Assembly (NCBI RefSeq): GCF_938036805.1 | Contig: NZ_CALHWC010000191.1 | Coordinates: 1 to 26,139, forward strand | Reading direction: 5' to 3' | DNA from: an uncultured Streptococcus sp. | GTDB taxonomy: Bacteria; Bacillota; Bacilli; Lactobacillales; Streptococcaceae | DNA length: 26,139 nt | In this document: one piece after another, positions 15,169-21,711 of the stretch | Layout: the number at the start of each line of letters is the position of its first letter | How positions within the stretch are numbered: the stretch's first letter is position 1 | Translations under genes and position numbers: made by a program | The notes under the pieces: generated by a model | Databases searched by the model: none | What the model was told of the DNA's origin: nothing | Seen by the model: only the letters and a program-made list of their open reading frames with translations

Positions 15169-16861
15169 GGAACTTCACCCCCAACATTTCATGATTGCTC
15201 TTGCCAGCTGGCACCATCGGCAGGACATGCTCCTTGCGCGAAATATCCACTTCGATGAACATGGGGACATCTTCCTTGATGACTTCCAAATCCTGAGCAA
15301 GAGTTTCAGGATTGTCAAACTTATAGGCCTTAACCCCATAAGCCTGAGCCAAGAGCTGGAAGTCAGGCAAACTGTCAAAAACCGACTCTGAAGTTCGCCC
15401 TTCATAGAAAGACTCCTGCCATTGCCTTACCATTCCTAGCGAATGATTGTTGAGCATGATGACCTTAATCGGAACCTTATAGATATTTAAAATAGCCATT
15501 TCCTGATTGGTCATCTGATAGCCCCCATCCCCAACAAACAAGACAACTTCCTTGTCTGGATTGGCAATCTTAGCTCCAATCGCTGCTGGAACACCAAAGC
15601 CCATGGTTCCGAGACCACCTGACGTGACCAGTTGACGCTCATTGCGATAAGGATAGTACTGGGCTGCCCACATTTGGTGCTGGCCGACATCCGTGACGAC
15701 AATAGCATCACCATTTGTCAGCTCTCCAATACGCTCAATGACTGGCTGAGGCTGGACAACTCGTTCTTTCTTATCGTAAGAACGAACTCGGTTCTTATCC
15801 TCTGTCACCTTGGCAATCCATTTTTCCGTGTTGTTTCGGACAGTCTCTTCAGCTAGCAGCATCTCCAAGGCTTGCTTGGCATCTCCCACGACAGGAATGT
15901 CCACTGCGATAATCTTGCCGATTTCTGCTGGGTCAATATCGATATGGACCACCTTAGCATTCTTAGCAAAGGTCTTGGGGTTCCCCGTCAAACGGTCATC
16001 GAAACGAGAACCGATATTGATCATCAAATCCGCCTCGGTCATGGCAATATTGGCCGCGAAAGTCCCGTGCATTCCTCCCATTCCAAGGAAGAGGGGATGA
16101 TCCGTGGCAATCGTTCCCTGTCCCAACAAGCTAGTGACTACTGGAATCTGATAACGTTCAGCAAAAGTCTGTAGAAGCTCAGAAGCACCTGCGTAAGCAA
16201 CACCACCACCAGATAAAATAACTGGCTTTTTAGACTTGCTCAACTGGCTGAGAATCTTCTTGATTTGCAGTTCATTCGGCTGAATGGTCGGCTGATAGCT
16301 TGGTAGATTTACATCCGAAGGATAAACAAAATCTACTTCCTTGGCTGAAATATCCCTAGGCAAATCAATGACCACTGGGCCAGGACGGCCAGTCGTTGCA
16401 ATGTGAACCGCCTCGGTCACAATCCGAGGAATATCCGCCGTATCCCGCACTTGATAGTTATACTTAGTGATCGGCATGGTCATCCCGACCATATCTGCTT
16501 CCTGAAAGGCATCCTTACCGATACCCGGAGTCGCTACCTGCCCAGTGAAGACCAAAAGGGGAACACTGTCACTCATGGCGTCCGCAATACCAGTAATGGC
16601 ATTGGTCGCTCCCGGACCACTGGTGACAACGGCTACACCGATTTTACCAGTTGATTTAGCGTAACCTTCTGCTTCATGAACACACCCCTGCTCATGGCGA
16701 CCAAGAATATGGCAGATACCTTTAAAGCTATAAATAGCATCATAGAGGGGCAAGACTGCACCACCAGGATAGCCAAAAATGGTATCAACACCAAGACTTT
16801 TCAAGGTTTCCAAGACCAGCTGTGAGCCAGACATGGGAGTTTCTAATTGGATTCTTTCCAT
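15161..16861 (-). CDS. ilvB: Acetolactate synthase large (catalytic) subunit IlvB
   Basis: ThDP enzyme that condenses two pyruvates, or pyruvate with 2-oxobutanoate, to acetohydroxy acids; first common step of branched-chain amino-acid synthesis. 566 aa. The ThDP-activating glutamate is Glu57 in LGRHEQGC, followed by GYAKSTGKIGVAVVTSGPGATN. The cofactor motif GDGGYQ (444-449) is followed by NN at 471-472. A FAD/central domain with DDRLTGNP-type sequence is present, so this is the biosynthetic AHAS rather than the catabolic AlsS. AAAGGGG lies about seven bases before the ATG. It is first in the ilvBNC-ilvA operon, behind a promoter and a CodY-box-like site. Confidence 0.97.
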   Translation of the reverse strand: MERIQLETPMSGSQLVLETLKSLGVDTIFGYPGGAVLPLYDAIYSFKGICHILGRHEQGCVHEAEGYAKSTGKIGVAVVTSGPGATNAITGIADAMSDSVPLLVFTGQVATPGIGKDAFQEADMVGMTMPITKYNYQVRDTADIPRIVTEAVHIATTGRPGPVVIDLPRDISAKEVDFVYPSDVNLPSYQPTIQPNELQIKKILSQLSKSKKPVILSGGGVAYAGASELLQTFAERYQIPVVTSLLGQGTIATDHPLFLGMGGMHGTFAANIAMTEADLMINIGSRFDDRLTGNPKTFAKNAKVVHIDIDPAEIGKIIAVDIPVVGDAKQALEMLLAEETVRNNTEKWIAKVTEDKNRVRSYDKKERVVQPQPVIERIGELTNGDAIVVTDVGQHQMWAAQYYPYRNERQLVTSGGLGTMGFGVPAAIGAKIANPDKEVVLFVGDGGYQMTNQEMAILNIYKVPIKVIMLNNHSLGMVRQWQESFYEGRTSESVFDSLPDFQLLAQAYGVKAYKFDNPETLAQDLEVIKEDVPMFIEVDISRKEHVLPMVPAGKSNHEMLGVKFHA

Positions 16862-16883
16862 AATTCCCCTTTCATTTATTTAC

Positions 16884-16898
16884 AATTTTCTAAAAATT
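16884..16898. promoter_or_regulatory. CodY box in the ilvB leader
   Basis: The plus strand reads AATTTTCTAAAAATT, 14 of 15 matches to the CodY consensus AATTTTCWGAAAATT. It lies about +11 to +25 from the predicted ilvB transcription start, where bound CodY would block initiation or elongation. CodY is the GTP/branched-chain-amino-acid-responsive repressor known to control ilv genes in Firmicutes. Confidence 0.8.
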
Positions 16899-16914
16899 CA
16901 AAAAGCTTTCTACT

Positions 16915-16942
16915 ATGATAACATTTTTGAAAAAAATTGCAA
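16915..16942 (-). promoter_or_regulatory. Promoter of the ilvBNC-ilvA operon
   Basis: On the minus strand TTGCAA (16937-16942), 16-bp spacer, TATCAT (16915-16920). The leader to the ilvB ATG is about 47 bases, too short for a T-box or a leader-peptide attenuator. Confidence 0.65.
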
Positions 16943-16961
16943 GTATTGCGGATCTTTTTTT

Positions 16962-16976
16962 ACATTTCAGAAAAAA
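16962..16976. promoter_or_regulatory. Second, weaker CodY-like site upstream of the ilvB promoter
   Basis: The plus strand contains the perfect core TTTCAGAAAA (16965-16974); the full 15-mer matches the consensus at 11 positions. It lies about 20 bp upstream of the -35. It also falls in the loop of a 10-bp A/T inverted repeat (ATCTTTTTTT with AAAAAAAGAT, 16952-16980), so the match could be composition-driven. Confidence 0.4.
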
Positions 16977-16983
16977 AGATAAG

Positions 16984-17013
16984 AAAATCTCGCTAAATCT
17001 GAATTTAACGAGA
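16984..17013 (-). terminator. Intrinsic terminator of the two-component/ABC operon
   Basis: On the minus strand TCTCGTTAAA pairs with TTTAGCGAGA (10 bp including one G-U pair; arms 17004-17013 and 16988-16997) around a 6-base loop and runs into TTTTC. It follows the response-regulator stop by 8 bp. Confidence 0.8.
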
Positions 17014-17021
17014 AATGTTTC

Positions 17022-17621
17022 TTATATCCATCCTTGATCTTGCGCAATCCGAACCGCTTCTGTGCGATTGTCGGCTGCCAGTTTGGTCAGGATGGCTGAC
17101 ATATAATTGCGAATAGTCCCATTTGATAAATAGAGCTTTTCAGCAATTTCTTTATTAGAAAGCCCAGTTGCTGCTGCCTCTAAGACTAGAAGCTCCTGAT
17201 GGGAGAGGGGATTTTTATGAGTCATCAGCACTTCCATGAGTTCAGGTGAGTATTCTTTTTGCCCAGCTAAGACAGTGTGGATAGTCTTCATCAGGTCTGC
17301 AATGCTCCGCTCCTTGAGTACATAGGCATCAACATCCGCCTTGACAGCCCGCTCAAAATAGCCTGGCCGCTTAAACGTCGTCACAATGATGACCTTGACA
17401 GCCGGATGGTGTTCCTTCATCCATTCTAGAACATCCAGCCCCGTCTGATAGGGCATTTCCACATCCAAGATGGCCACATCTACCTGCTCAGTGCTGAGCA
17501 ATGCCACCGCCTCGCGTCCATCAGCTGCCTGATAAACAACTTCAACATCTGACTGCAACTGCAAGAGCTGGCAAAGTGCATCCCGAAGCATACTCTGGTC
17601 TTCTGCTAATAATACCTTCAT
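17022..17621 (-). CDS. LuxR/NarL-type response regulator (DesR-like)
   Basis: 199 aa. Receiver domain (1-about 118): acidic pocket Glu7/Asp8, phospho-acceptor Asp53 in AILDVEMP, Thr in IIVTTF and Lys in YVLKE. A GerE/LuxR helix-turn-helix domain (about 137-199) follows, with LSHQELLVLEAAATGLSNKEIA and LSNGTIRNYMSAILTKL. The start ATG overlaps the kinase stop by four bases (ATGA). It is the last gene of the operon and is followed by a terminator. It most likely controls its own operon through the inverted repeats at 20781-20810; that link is inference. Position and family resemble DesKR-like systems and a pneumococcal LuxR-type system beside an ABC transporter, but I cannot name the exact orthologue. 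Confidence 0.92.
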   Translation of the reverse strand: MKVLLAEDQSMLRDALCQLLQLQSDVEVVYQAADGREAVALLSTEQVDVAILDVEMPYQTGLDVLEWMKEHHPAVKVIIVTTFKRPGYFERAVKADVDAYVLKERSIADLMKTIHTVLAGQKEYSPELMEVLMTHKNPLSHQELLVLEAAATGLSNKEIAEKLYLSNGTIRNYMSAILTKLAADNRTEAVRIAQDQGWI

Positions 17622-18724
17622 CTCTCGTCTCCTTTAACCCTATACGGCAAGCACACGCGAATAATGGTCGGCTTCTGGCTACTGATGACCTCCACTCTAC
17701 CGTCAAGCCCCTCCAAGCGCTCTCGAACTGAATGCAGCTCTCGGCCAGTGACTCGCTTAAAGCCTCGACCATCATCTTCAACATCCAAGATCAAATCTTG
17801 ATCCTGACTATGCAAATCAATCTTGGACTTCTTGGCCTCCGCATGCTTGATAATATTGGTTGCTAATTCCAACAAAATCATACTAATAGTAAACTGGATT
17901 TCCGTAGGAATGCTGGCGACATTGAGCTGATTATGAAGCTCTAGGTCAATATCGCTCATTTCCAGCATGGTTCGGATTGTTGCTAATTCTTCATCCAGCG
18001 TCCGCGTCTTGAGATTGTCTACAATCCGTCGAACATCAGCCATGGCCTGCTTACTGATTCGTCGCACTTCCTCCATCTCTTTCTCCGCCTGCTCGTAGGC
18101 CTCCATTTGCAGGAATTGCTGGGCCAACTCTGTCTTGACACTGAGCATGGCAAAGGTATGGCCCAAACTATCATGTAAATCCCGTCCGATTCGATTGCGC
18201 TCATTTTCCGCTAAGAAAAGATTGAGCTGAGCATTCTGCTTGCTTTTTTCCTCCTTGAGCTGTTCAGCAACTTGGATACGATGCAGACCTAGCGTCAAGA
18301 AATCCACAAAGAGAAAGGTCGTTGAGAAAAAGACCAGATAGCCAGTGCTCAATTGATGTTGCAGATACACCCCGACCAGAAGAGCTGGTTGGACAGCTAG
18401 GAAACTCCAAAAGCGCCAAGATTTAAGGGAAATCTCATTGTAATGATAAACAAGAAGGTTGGACAAATTGAAAATATACCAAACGAAGCCCCCATTCAGC
18501 CAAATGGGAGTGTAAAAAATGTAAGCAAGCATGACCCACCAGGACAGAGCCTGGTAGAAAGGCTTTTTCTCCGTGAGGATGGTGTAATAGGCCCCGATAA
18601 ACAATGCTGTCCAAAGCAAAGTCAAAAGCGGGTATTCACCACTGATGACACCCGCTACCGGAAAGATAATAAAGACCAGAGAAATATGAAACATGTGATG
18701 TATGTTTTTGAACTTTTCCCACAT
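17618..18724 (-). CDS. Membrane sensor histidine kinase, HisKA_3 family (DesK-like)
   Basis: 368 aa from the ATG at 18724. The N-terminal half has about five hydrophobic segments (to roughly residue 148) and no large extracellular domain, suggesting membrane-embedded sensing. A coiled-coil linker leads to the HisKA_3 dimerisation domain with the phospho-acceptor in GRDLHDSLGH (His184), then an HATPase domain with ELATNIIKHA (Asn289) and DDGRGF (317-322). The open frame extends six codons further to a TTG at 18742 that would overlap the permease by 14 bases; the ATG is preferred because GAGG lies upstream, although 12 bases away. It is the cognate kinase of the overlapping response regulator. 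Confidence 0.9.
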   Translation of the reverse strand: MWEKFKNIHHMFHISLVFIIFPVAGVISGEYPLLTLLWTALFIGAYYTILTEKKPFYQALSWWVMLAYIFYTPIWLNGGFVWYIFNLSNLLVYHYNEISLKSWRFWSFLAVQPALLVGVYLQHQLSTGYLVFFSTTFLFVDFLTLGLHRIQVAEQLKEEKSKQNAQLNLFLAENERNRIGRDLHDSLGHTFAMLSVKTELAQQFLQMEAYEQAEKEMEEVRRISKQAMADVRRIVDNLKTRTLDEELATIRTMLEMSDIDLELHNQLNVASIPTEIQFTISMILLELATNIIKHAEAKKSKIDLHSQDQDLILDVEDDGRGFKRVTGRELHSVRERLEGLDGRVEVISSQKPTIIRVCLPYRVKGDER

Positions 18725-18728
18725 ATAA

Positions 18729-19463
18729 TTATTTAACCTCAATCCGTTTTTTGAGCTGAAGGACTAAAATACTAAAGAAAATGGTGTAGGCTAGAACGAT
18801 TAGCATAGCAGACACATTCCAGTTATGGTGTTCCAAATAGGAAGAGACCACCTGCATGAGCTGATAACTTGGCGTTAGCTTGCCGATGGATTGTAGCCAG
18901 TCTGGAAACATAGTCAGAGGAAACCAAAGGCCACCCAAGACCGCTAAAGCCATATAAACGATATTGCCTACGACCGACATGAGCTGGGCACTGGGCAGGA
19001 GACTGACCAAGACGCCCATGGCGATAAAGACCATACTGCCGACCAAAAGAATTAGAGCAATCGCCAGCCAATCCATCATGGGCACATTGACTCCACGAAC
19101 GAAATGTCCGACAGAGAAGACCACGATGATGGAAAGCAGAAAGGTCAGTAAAGCACTGAAAAGCTTTGATATATAATATTCTACCATAGAAACAGGCGAA
19201 TGCTGAATCAATTTTTGCCAGTTATTGGTCTTGTCCGACTGCAAGGTGCTGGGAATGCTAAAAAAGGCACTAGACATGATGCTAAAAAGTGTCATAGAAA
19301 AGAGATAGGTTTGGAGCAAAAGCGCCGGTACATCAGAACCTGTCATCATTCCTGAAAAGATCAGATAGAAAACGCTGGGTAGCCCGATAGAGAGCAGGTA
19401 GTAGGCCGCCTGCCGCTTCATCAAAATCAGCTCCATTTTCATTAAACTTGCCATATTTTTCAT
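18729..19463 (-). CDS. ABC-2 type transporter permease
   Basis: 244 aa with six hydrophobic segments: about 20-40, 48-70, 100-122, 132-155, 163-186 and 220-238. GGLWFPLTMFPDWLQSIGKLTPSYQ is the conserved late loop of ABC-2 permeases. It forms the membrane part of an exporter with the ATPase encoded 12 bp upstream. GGAG lies seven bases before the ATG. The substrate is unknown; transporters paired with DesK/DesR-like or LuxR-type regulators often handle lipids, antibiotics or small peptides, which is context only. Four bases separate its stop from the preferred kinase start. Confidence 0.9.
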   Translation of the reverse strand: MKNMASLMKMELILMKRQAAYYLLSIGLPSVFYLIFSGMMTGSDVPALLLQTYLFSMTLFSIMSSAFFSIPSTLQSDKTNNWQKLIQHSPVSMVEYYISKLFSALLTFLLSIIVVFSVGHFVRGVNVPMMDWLAIALILLVGSMVFIAMGVLVSLLPSAQLMSVVGNIVYMALAVLGGLWFPLTMFPDWLQSIGKLTPSYQLMQVVSSYLEHHNWNVSAMLIVLAYTIFFSILVLQLKKRIEVK

Positions 19464-19475
19464 GATGCTGCTCCT

Positions 19476-20351
19476 TTACTCTTGTGTCGTTTCAAAAATA
19501 CTATCCAGCAGGGTGCGATTGCGGACTTCGATTTCTTCAATCGTACAGCCATGCTCCTGCAGAATTTGCCAGACTTGACTGGCATCCTTGGTCGCAAAAG
19601 ATAGAGCCTTTTGCTTGATTTCAATCTCTGTCACACCAGCTATCTTTTCCACGATTTCTTTATAGGAAAGGGGCAGGGTGAAGTGTTTTTCCTGCTCTTC
19701 CTTGCGCATGGCATAAGGCGTGGTGTCGCGGATTAGTTCTCCCTTATGAAGCACCAAAATCCTGTCAGCCGTATGCTCCACTTCTTCAATATAGTGGGAT
19801 GAATAAACAATGGTCACGCCTTGCTTCTTAAGTTGATCCACAATTTCCCAGAAATGCTGGCGGGTCGAGGTGTCCATGGCCGAAGTCGGTTCATCCAAGA
19901 AGAGGATCTTTGGACGGCCAATCAAGGCTAAGATAAAGGAGAAGAGGCGTTTTTGACCACCAGAGAGCTTGGAAGCCAACTGGTTCTTTTGCTTGTCAGA
20001 AAAGCCCAACAAGGCATCAATTTCCTTTTCAGATAGGCTATTAGGATAAATAGAGCGAAAGAAAGCGAGGAGTTCCTTGACTTTCAAATCCCCCACCACT
20101 GTATTTTCCTGAGGCAAAACAGCAACCATCTCTTTCAAGCGATTGTCCGTTGGCTTTAGCCCCTGAATCAGCGCTTGACCGGAAGTCAGAAACTTGTCGC
20201 CTAGGAGACAGTCCATTAGAGTTGTTTTGCCTGCTCCGTTGGGGCCAATCAGAGCCACACAATCCCCTTCTTCAATGTCAAAGGAAATGTGACGTAAGAT
20301 TTCCTTCCCCCGAATGCTTTTAGATAACTTTTTCACTTCAATCAATTTCAT
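19476..20351 (-). CDS. ABC transporter ATP-binding protein (export type)
   Basis: 291 aa. Walker A GPNGAGKT is at 36-43, signature LSGGQKRL at 129-136 and Walker B ILFLDEPT at 149-156. The switch histidine is in VYSSHYIEEVE, followed by HTADRILVLHKGELI. The C-terminal extension (about 215-291) is typical of DrrA/CcmA-type exporters with ABC-2 permeases. The start at 20351 is preceded by a perfect GGAGG that lies within the last codons of the preceding 64-aa gene, whose stop is 11 bases inside this gene. It therefore forms a translationally coupled chain with the genes on both sides. Confidence 0.92.
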   Translation of the reverse strand: MKLIEVKKLSKSIRGKEILRHISFDIEEGDCVALIGPNGAGKTTLMDCLLGDKFLTSGQALIQGLKPTDNRLKEMVAVLPQENTVVGDLKVKELLAFFRSIYPNSLSEKEIDALLGFSDKQKNQLASKLSGGQKRLFSFILALIGRPKILFLDEPTSAMDTSTRQHFWEIVDQLKKQGVTIVYSSHYIEEVEHTADRILVLHKGELIRDTTPYAMRKEEQEKHFTLPLSYKEIVEKIAGVTEIEIKQKALSFATKDASQVWQILQEHGCTIEEIEVRNRTLLDSIFETTQE

Positions 20352-20532
20352 GACTTACCTCCTTAATAAAATCATCGATGAGCGGCCAGATGACAAAGAT
20401 AGCTAGAATCAACTCCCAGATACCTAGATAGAATTGCTGGGGTAGAAATTCCAACAAGAGACCTGTCGCCATCTGCAGAATCCATAAAGCAGCTGAAAAT
20501 CCAATAAATAGGATGGACAAGCATCTTTTCAT
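20338..20532 (-). CDS. Small membrane protein, 64 aa, function unknown
   Basis: Starts MKRCLSILFIGFSAALW and ends with a charged tail DDFIKEVSHEID. Two hydrophobic segments (about 4-28 and 36-50) predict a two-pass membrane protein. The open frame runs 57 codons further upstream, but that part reads the preceding small gene in another frame. The ATG at 20532 overlaps that gene's TGA by four bases (ATGA), and its own end overlaps the ABC ATPase by 14 bases. This position, first or second in a transporter/two-component operon, suggests an accessory or sensor subunit or a small immunity-like protein; that is inference. I recognise no family. Confidence 0.75.
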   Translation of the reverse strand: MKRCLSILFIGFSAALWILQMATGLLLEFLPQQFYLGIWELILAIFVIWPLIDDFIKEVSHEID

Positions 20533-20711
20533 TTCTTCTCTACCTTCTTTCCTAACTTGGTCACTTCCTTTAGAACATAGCCAGCCATTCCCAAGCCAGC
20601 AAAAATTTCCCAAGGAAAGTGGTAAAGACTTGCTCCGCTCATTCTCGCTAACTGATAAAACATCATCCCAACAAGACTCAAGACTGTTACTTTTATCAAC
20701 CACATTTTCAT
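20529..20711 (-). CDS. Small membrane protein, 60 aa, function unknown; first gene of the operon
   Basis: Starts MKMWLIKVTVLSLVGMMFY and ends in the basic tail KEVTKLGKKVEKK. Two hydrophobic segments (about 4-18 and 34-47) are followed by a strongly basic C-terminus likely to be cytoplasmic. The stop overlaps the next small gene by four bases. A start three codons in is also possible (ATG 20705). The ribosome binding site is weak (GAAGTGG), and the only visible promoter is a TATAAT 35 bp upstream. With its partner it makes a pair of tiny membrane proteins in front of an ABC exporter and two-component system. No family is recognised. Confidence 0.7.
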   Translation of the reverse strand: MKMWLIKVTVLSLVGMMFYQLARMSGASLYHFPWEIFAGLGMAGYVLKEVTKLGKKVEKK

Positions 20712-20745
20712 GTAACCACTTCTAATTTCTTCATTTCTTACTTTT

Positions 20746-20751
20746 ATTATA
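20746..20751 (-). promoter_or_regulatory. -10 element of the two-component/ABC operon
   Basis: Perfect TATAAT on the minus strand 35 bp before the first small gene. The -35 position (TAGTAG) is poor, which fits a promoter needing an activator bound at the inverted repeats just upstream. Confidence 0.5.
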
Positions 20752-20780
20752 GATTTTTCTTCGTCCTCCTACTAGATGAT

Positions 20781-20810
20781 TTTGTCACTGCCTGATATGA
20801 CAAATGTCAT
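20781..20810. promoter_or_regulatory. Operator candidate: overlapping inverted repeats of TGTCA
   Basis: Two overlapping inverted repeats share an arm. TTTGTCA (20781-20787) is inverted at TGACAAA (20798-20804) with a 10-base spacer, and ATGACA (20797-20802) is inverted at TGTCAT (20805-20810) with a 2-base spacer. The centres are about -54 and -65 from the predicted start of the operon, where an activator such as the encoded LuxR-type regulator would bind. Confidence 0.5.
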
Positions 20811-20823
20811 AGTTTCAGACAGC

Positions 20824-20850
20824 AAAAAAAGACGAGATGACTCGCCTTTT
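20824..20850 (-). terminator. Intrinsic terminator of the lipoprotein gene
   Basis: On the minus strand AAAGGCGAG pairs with CTCGTCTTT (9 bp, one G-U; arms 20841-20849 and 20828-20836) around TCAT and continues into a 7-base T run. It starts 10 bp after the stop. Confidence 0.88.
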
Positions 20851-20858
20851 AAATATTC

Positions 20859-21449
20859 TTATTCTTCTTTCAAGCCGCCCAATTTCATCCCTAGGATAAA
20901 CATTGAAGGAGAAGCGTCTTTTATGTCATTAAGCCCCAAGTCTTTAAAGAAAGATAGACTCGCTGCTTTCGCTACGTCCATTTTCTCAAAGTCCAGATCA
21001 ACTATGGCCTGTAGTTTCTTATCAGCTGTTACGGAGTATTCAATCGTCACTCCTTCCATATTCCTAGCTTCCACATAGTTTGGTTCTGATTCCATGCCTT
21101 CTCGGATGATAGCTGTCATTTCCTCTGGGCTCATAGTAGCTGCAGCTCCACTGGCTTCTTCTGGCAAGTCGCTCAGTAGCTCCATTCGTAGTTTCAAGAG
21201 CTTGTCTCCCTGATAGGTCACCGTGTCGCGATGATGGATACCTTTAAGGTCTCCGACCAAGGTTTTAGAGACAATAGCTGTACTTTCAGAAGAAGCACTC
21301 GTAGAGGAGTCACTTGGGCTTGAGCTAGAACTTGTTTTAGCAACTTTTGATTCAGCTGGAGCCTTTGGACGATGCTTGCCAAATTTCGGAACTACACATC
21401 CTGTCAATAATACAGAAGCAGAAATAACTAGAATAAATAACTTTTTCAT
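20859..21449 (-). CDS. Ser-rich lipoprotein, function unknown
   Basis: 196 aa. A lipoprotein signal MKKLFILVISASVLLTGC gives lipobox LTGC with the lipidated Cys18. A basic/proline stretch and a Ser/Thr-rich low-complexity linker (about 35-58) lead to a compact domain (about 60-196) with DTVTYQGDKLLKLRMELLSD, EGVTIEYSVTADKKLQAIVDLDF and an acidic end. The beta-strand-rich domain around YQGDKLLKL and DKKLQAIVDL recalls the YehR/DUF1307 kind of small lipoprotein, but only weakly. The open frame runs 22 codons further upstream through the promoter; ATG 21449 has AAAAGGTG and the lipobox at the expected place. It is monocistronic, with its own promoter and terminator. Confidence 0.85.
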   Translation of the reverse strand: MKKLFILVISASVLLTGCVVPKFGKHRPKAPAESKVAKTSSSSSPSDSSTSASSESTAIVSKTLVGDLKGIHHRDTVTYQGDKLLKLRMELLSDLPEEASGAAATMSPEEMTAIIREGMESEPNYVEARNMEGVTIEYSVTADKKLQAIVDLDFEKMDVAKAASLSFFKDLGLNDIKDASPSMFILGMKLGGLKEE

Positions 21450-21476
21450 AGTACACCTTTTCTTTTTATTTTTTCC

Positions 21477-21505
21477 AGTATACCATAATGCCACTATCTT
21501 GTCTA
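21477..21505 (-). promoter_or_regulatory. Promoter of the lipoprotein gene
   Basis: On the minus strand TAGACA (21500-21505), 17-bp spacer, TATACT (21477-21482), with TG at the extended -10 position. It lies 28 bp upstream of the start and just outside repeat copy 2. Confidence 0.7.
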
Positions 21506-21517
21506 AATCTTGCATAT

Positions 21518-21555
21518 AAAAAAATCAAAGAGGCTGGGACAAAAGTCCTAGCCTC
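21518..21555 (-). terminator. Terminator of the Asp23-fakA transcript, formed by repeat copy 2
   Basis: On the minus strand GAGGCTAGGAC pairs with GTCCCAGCCTC (11 bp with one A-C mismatch; arms 21545-21555 and 21530-21540) around TTTT. It is followed by TTTGA and a 7-base T run. The hairpin is the right-hand end of the 177-bp repeat; the T run lies outside the repeat. Confidence 0.75.
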
Positions 21556-21704
21556 TCAATTGTCTTTGGATTGTCGAGCAAGACGCAGTGGTTGAGTGGG
21601 CTCTACTACGCTGATTTCATCAGCTTTTACAGCCCTACTTAACTGTGCGGAGGTGGGACGACGAAATCGAATTCTAACGAATGACCGATTTCTGTCCCAC
21701 TCTC
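21528..21704. repeat. 177-bp structured intergenic repeat, copy 2
   Basis: Reverse complement of 5432-5608 with three substitutions (in copy-1 orientation TAATT to TCATT, CCGATT to TCGATT, GTTGAGT to GTTAAGT). All three stem-loops are kept; two of the changes touch stems and are at least partly tolerated as G-U pairs on one strand or the other. It starts seven bases after the fakA stop and would be transcribed in full as the fakA 3' UTR. Confidence 0.9.
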
Positions 21705-21711
21705 AAATAAA

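Noticed and set aside
16862..16915. T-box or leader-peptide attenuator ahead of ilvB
   Set aside because: The leader is only about 47 bases with no T-box sequence, specifier loop or branched-chain-codon-rich small ORF.
20533..20703. N-terminal 57 codons of a 121-codon frame ending at 20338
   Set aside because: This part overlaps the 60-aa small gene in another frame and is Ser/Cys/Trp-rich without membrane character; the ATGA junction at 20529-20532 defines the real start.
21450..21515. Upstream extension of the lipoprotein frame
   Set aside because: It reads through the promoter, and the lipoprotein signal must be N-terminal, which fixes the start at 21449.
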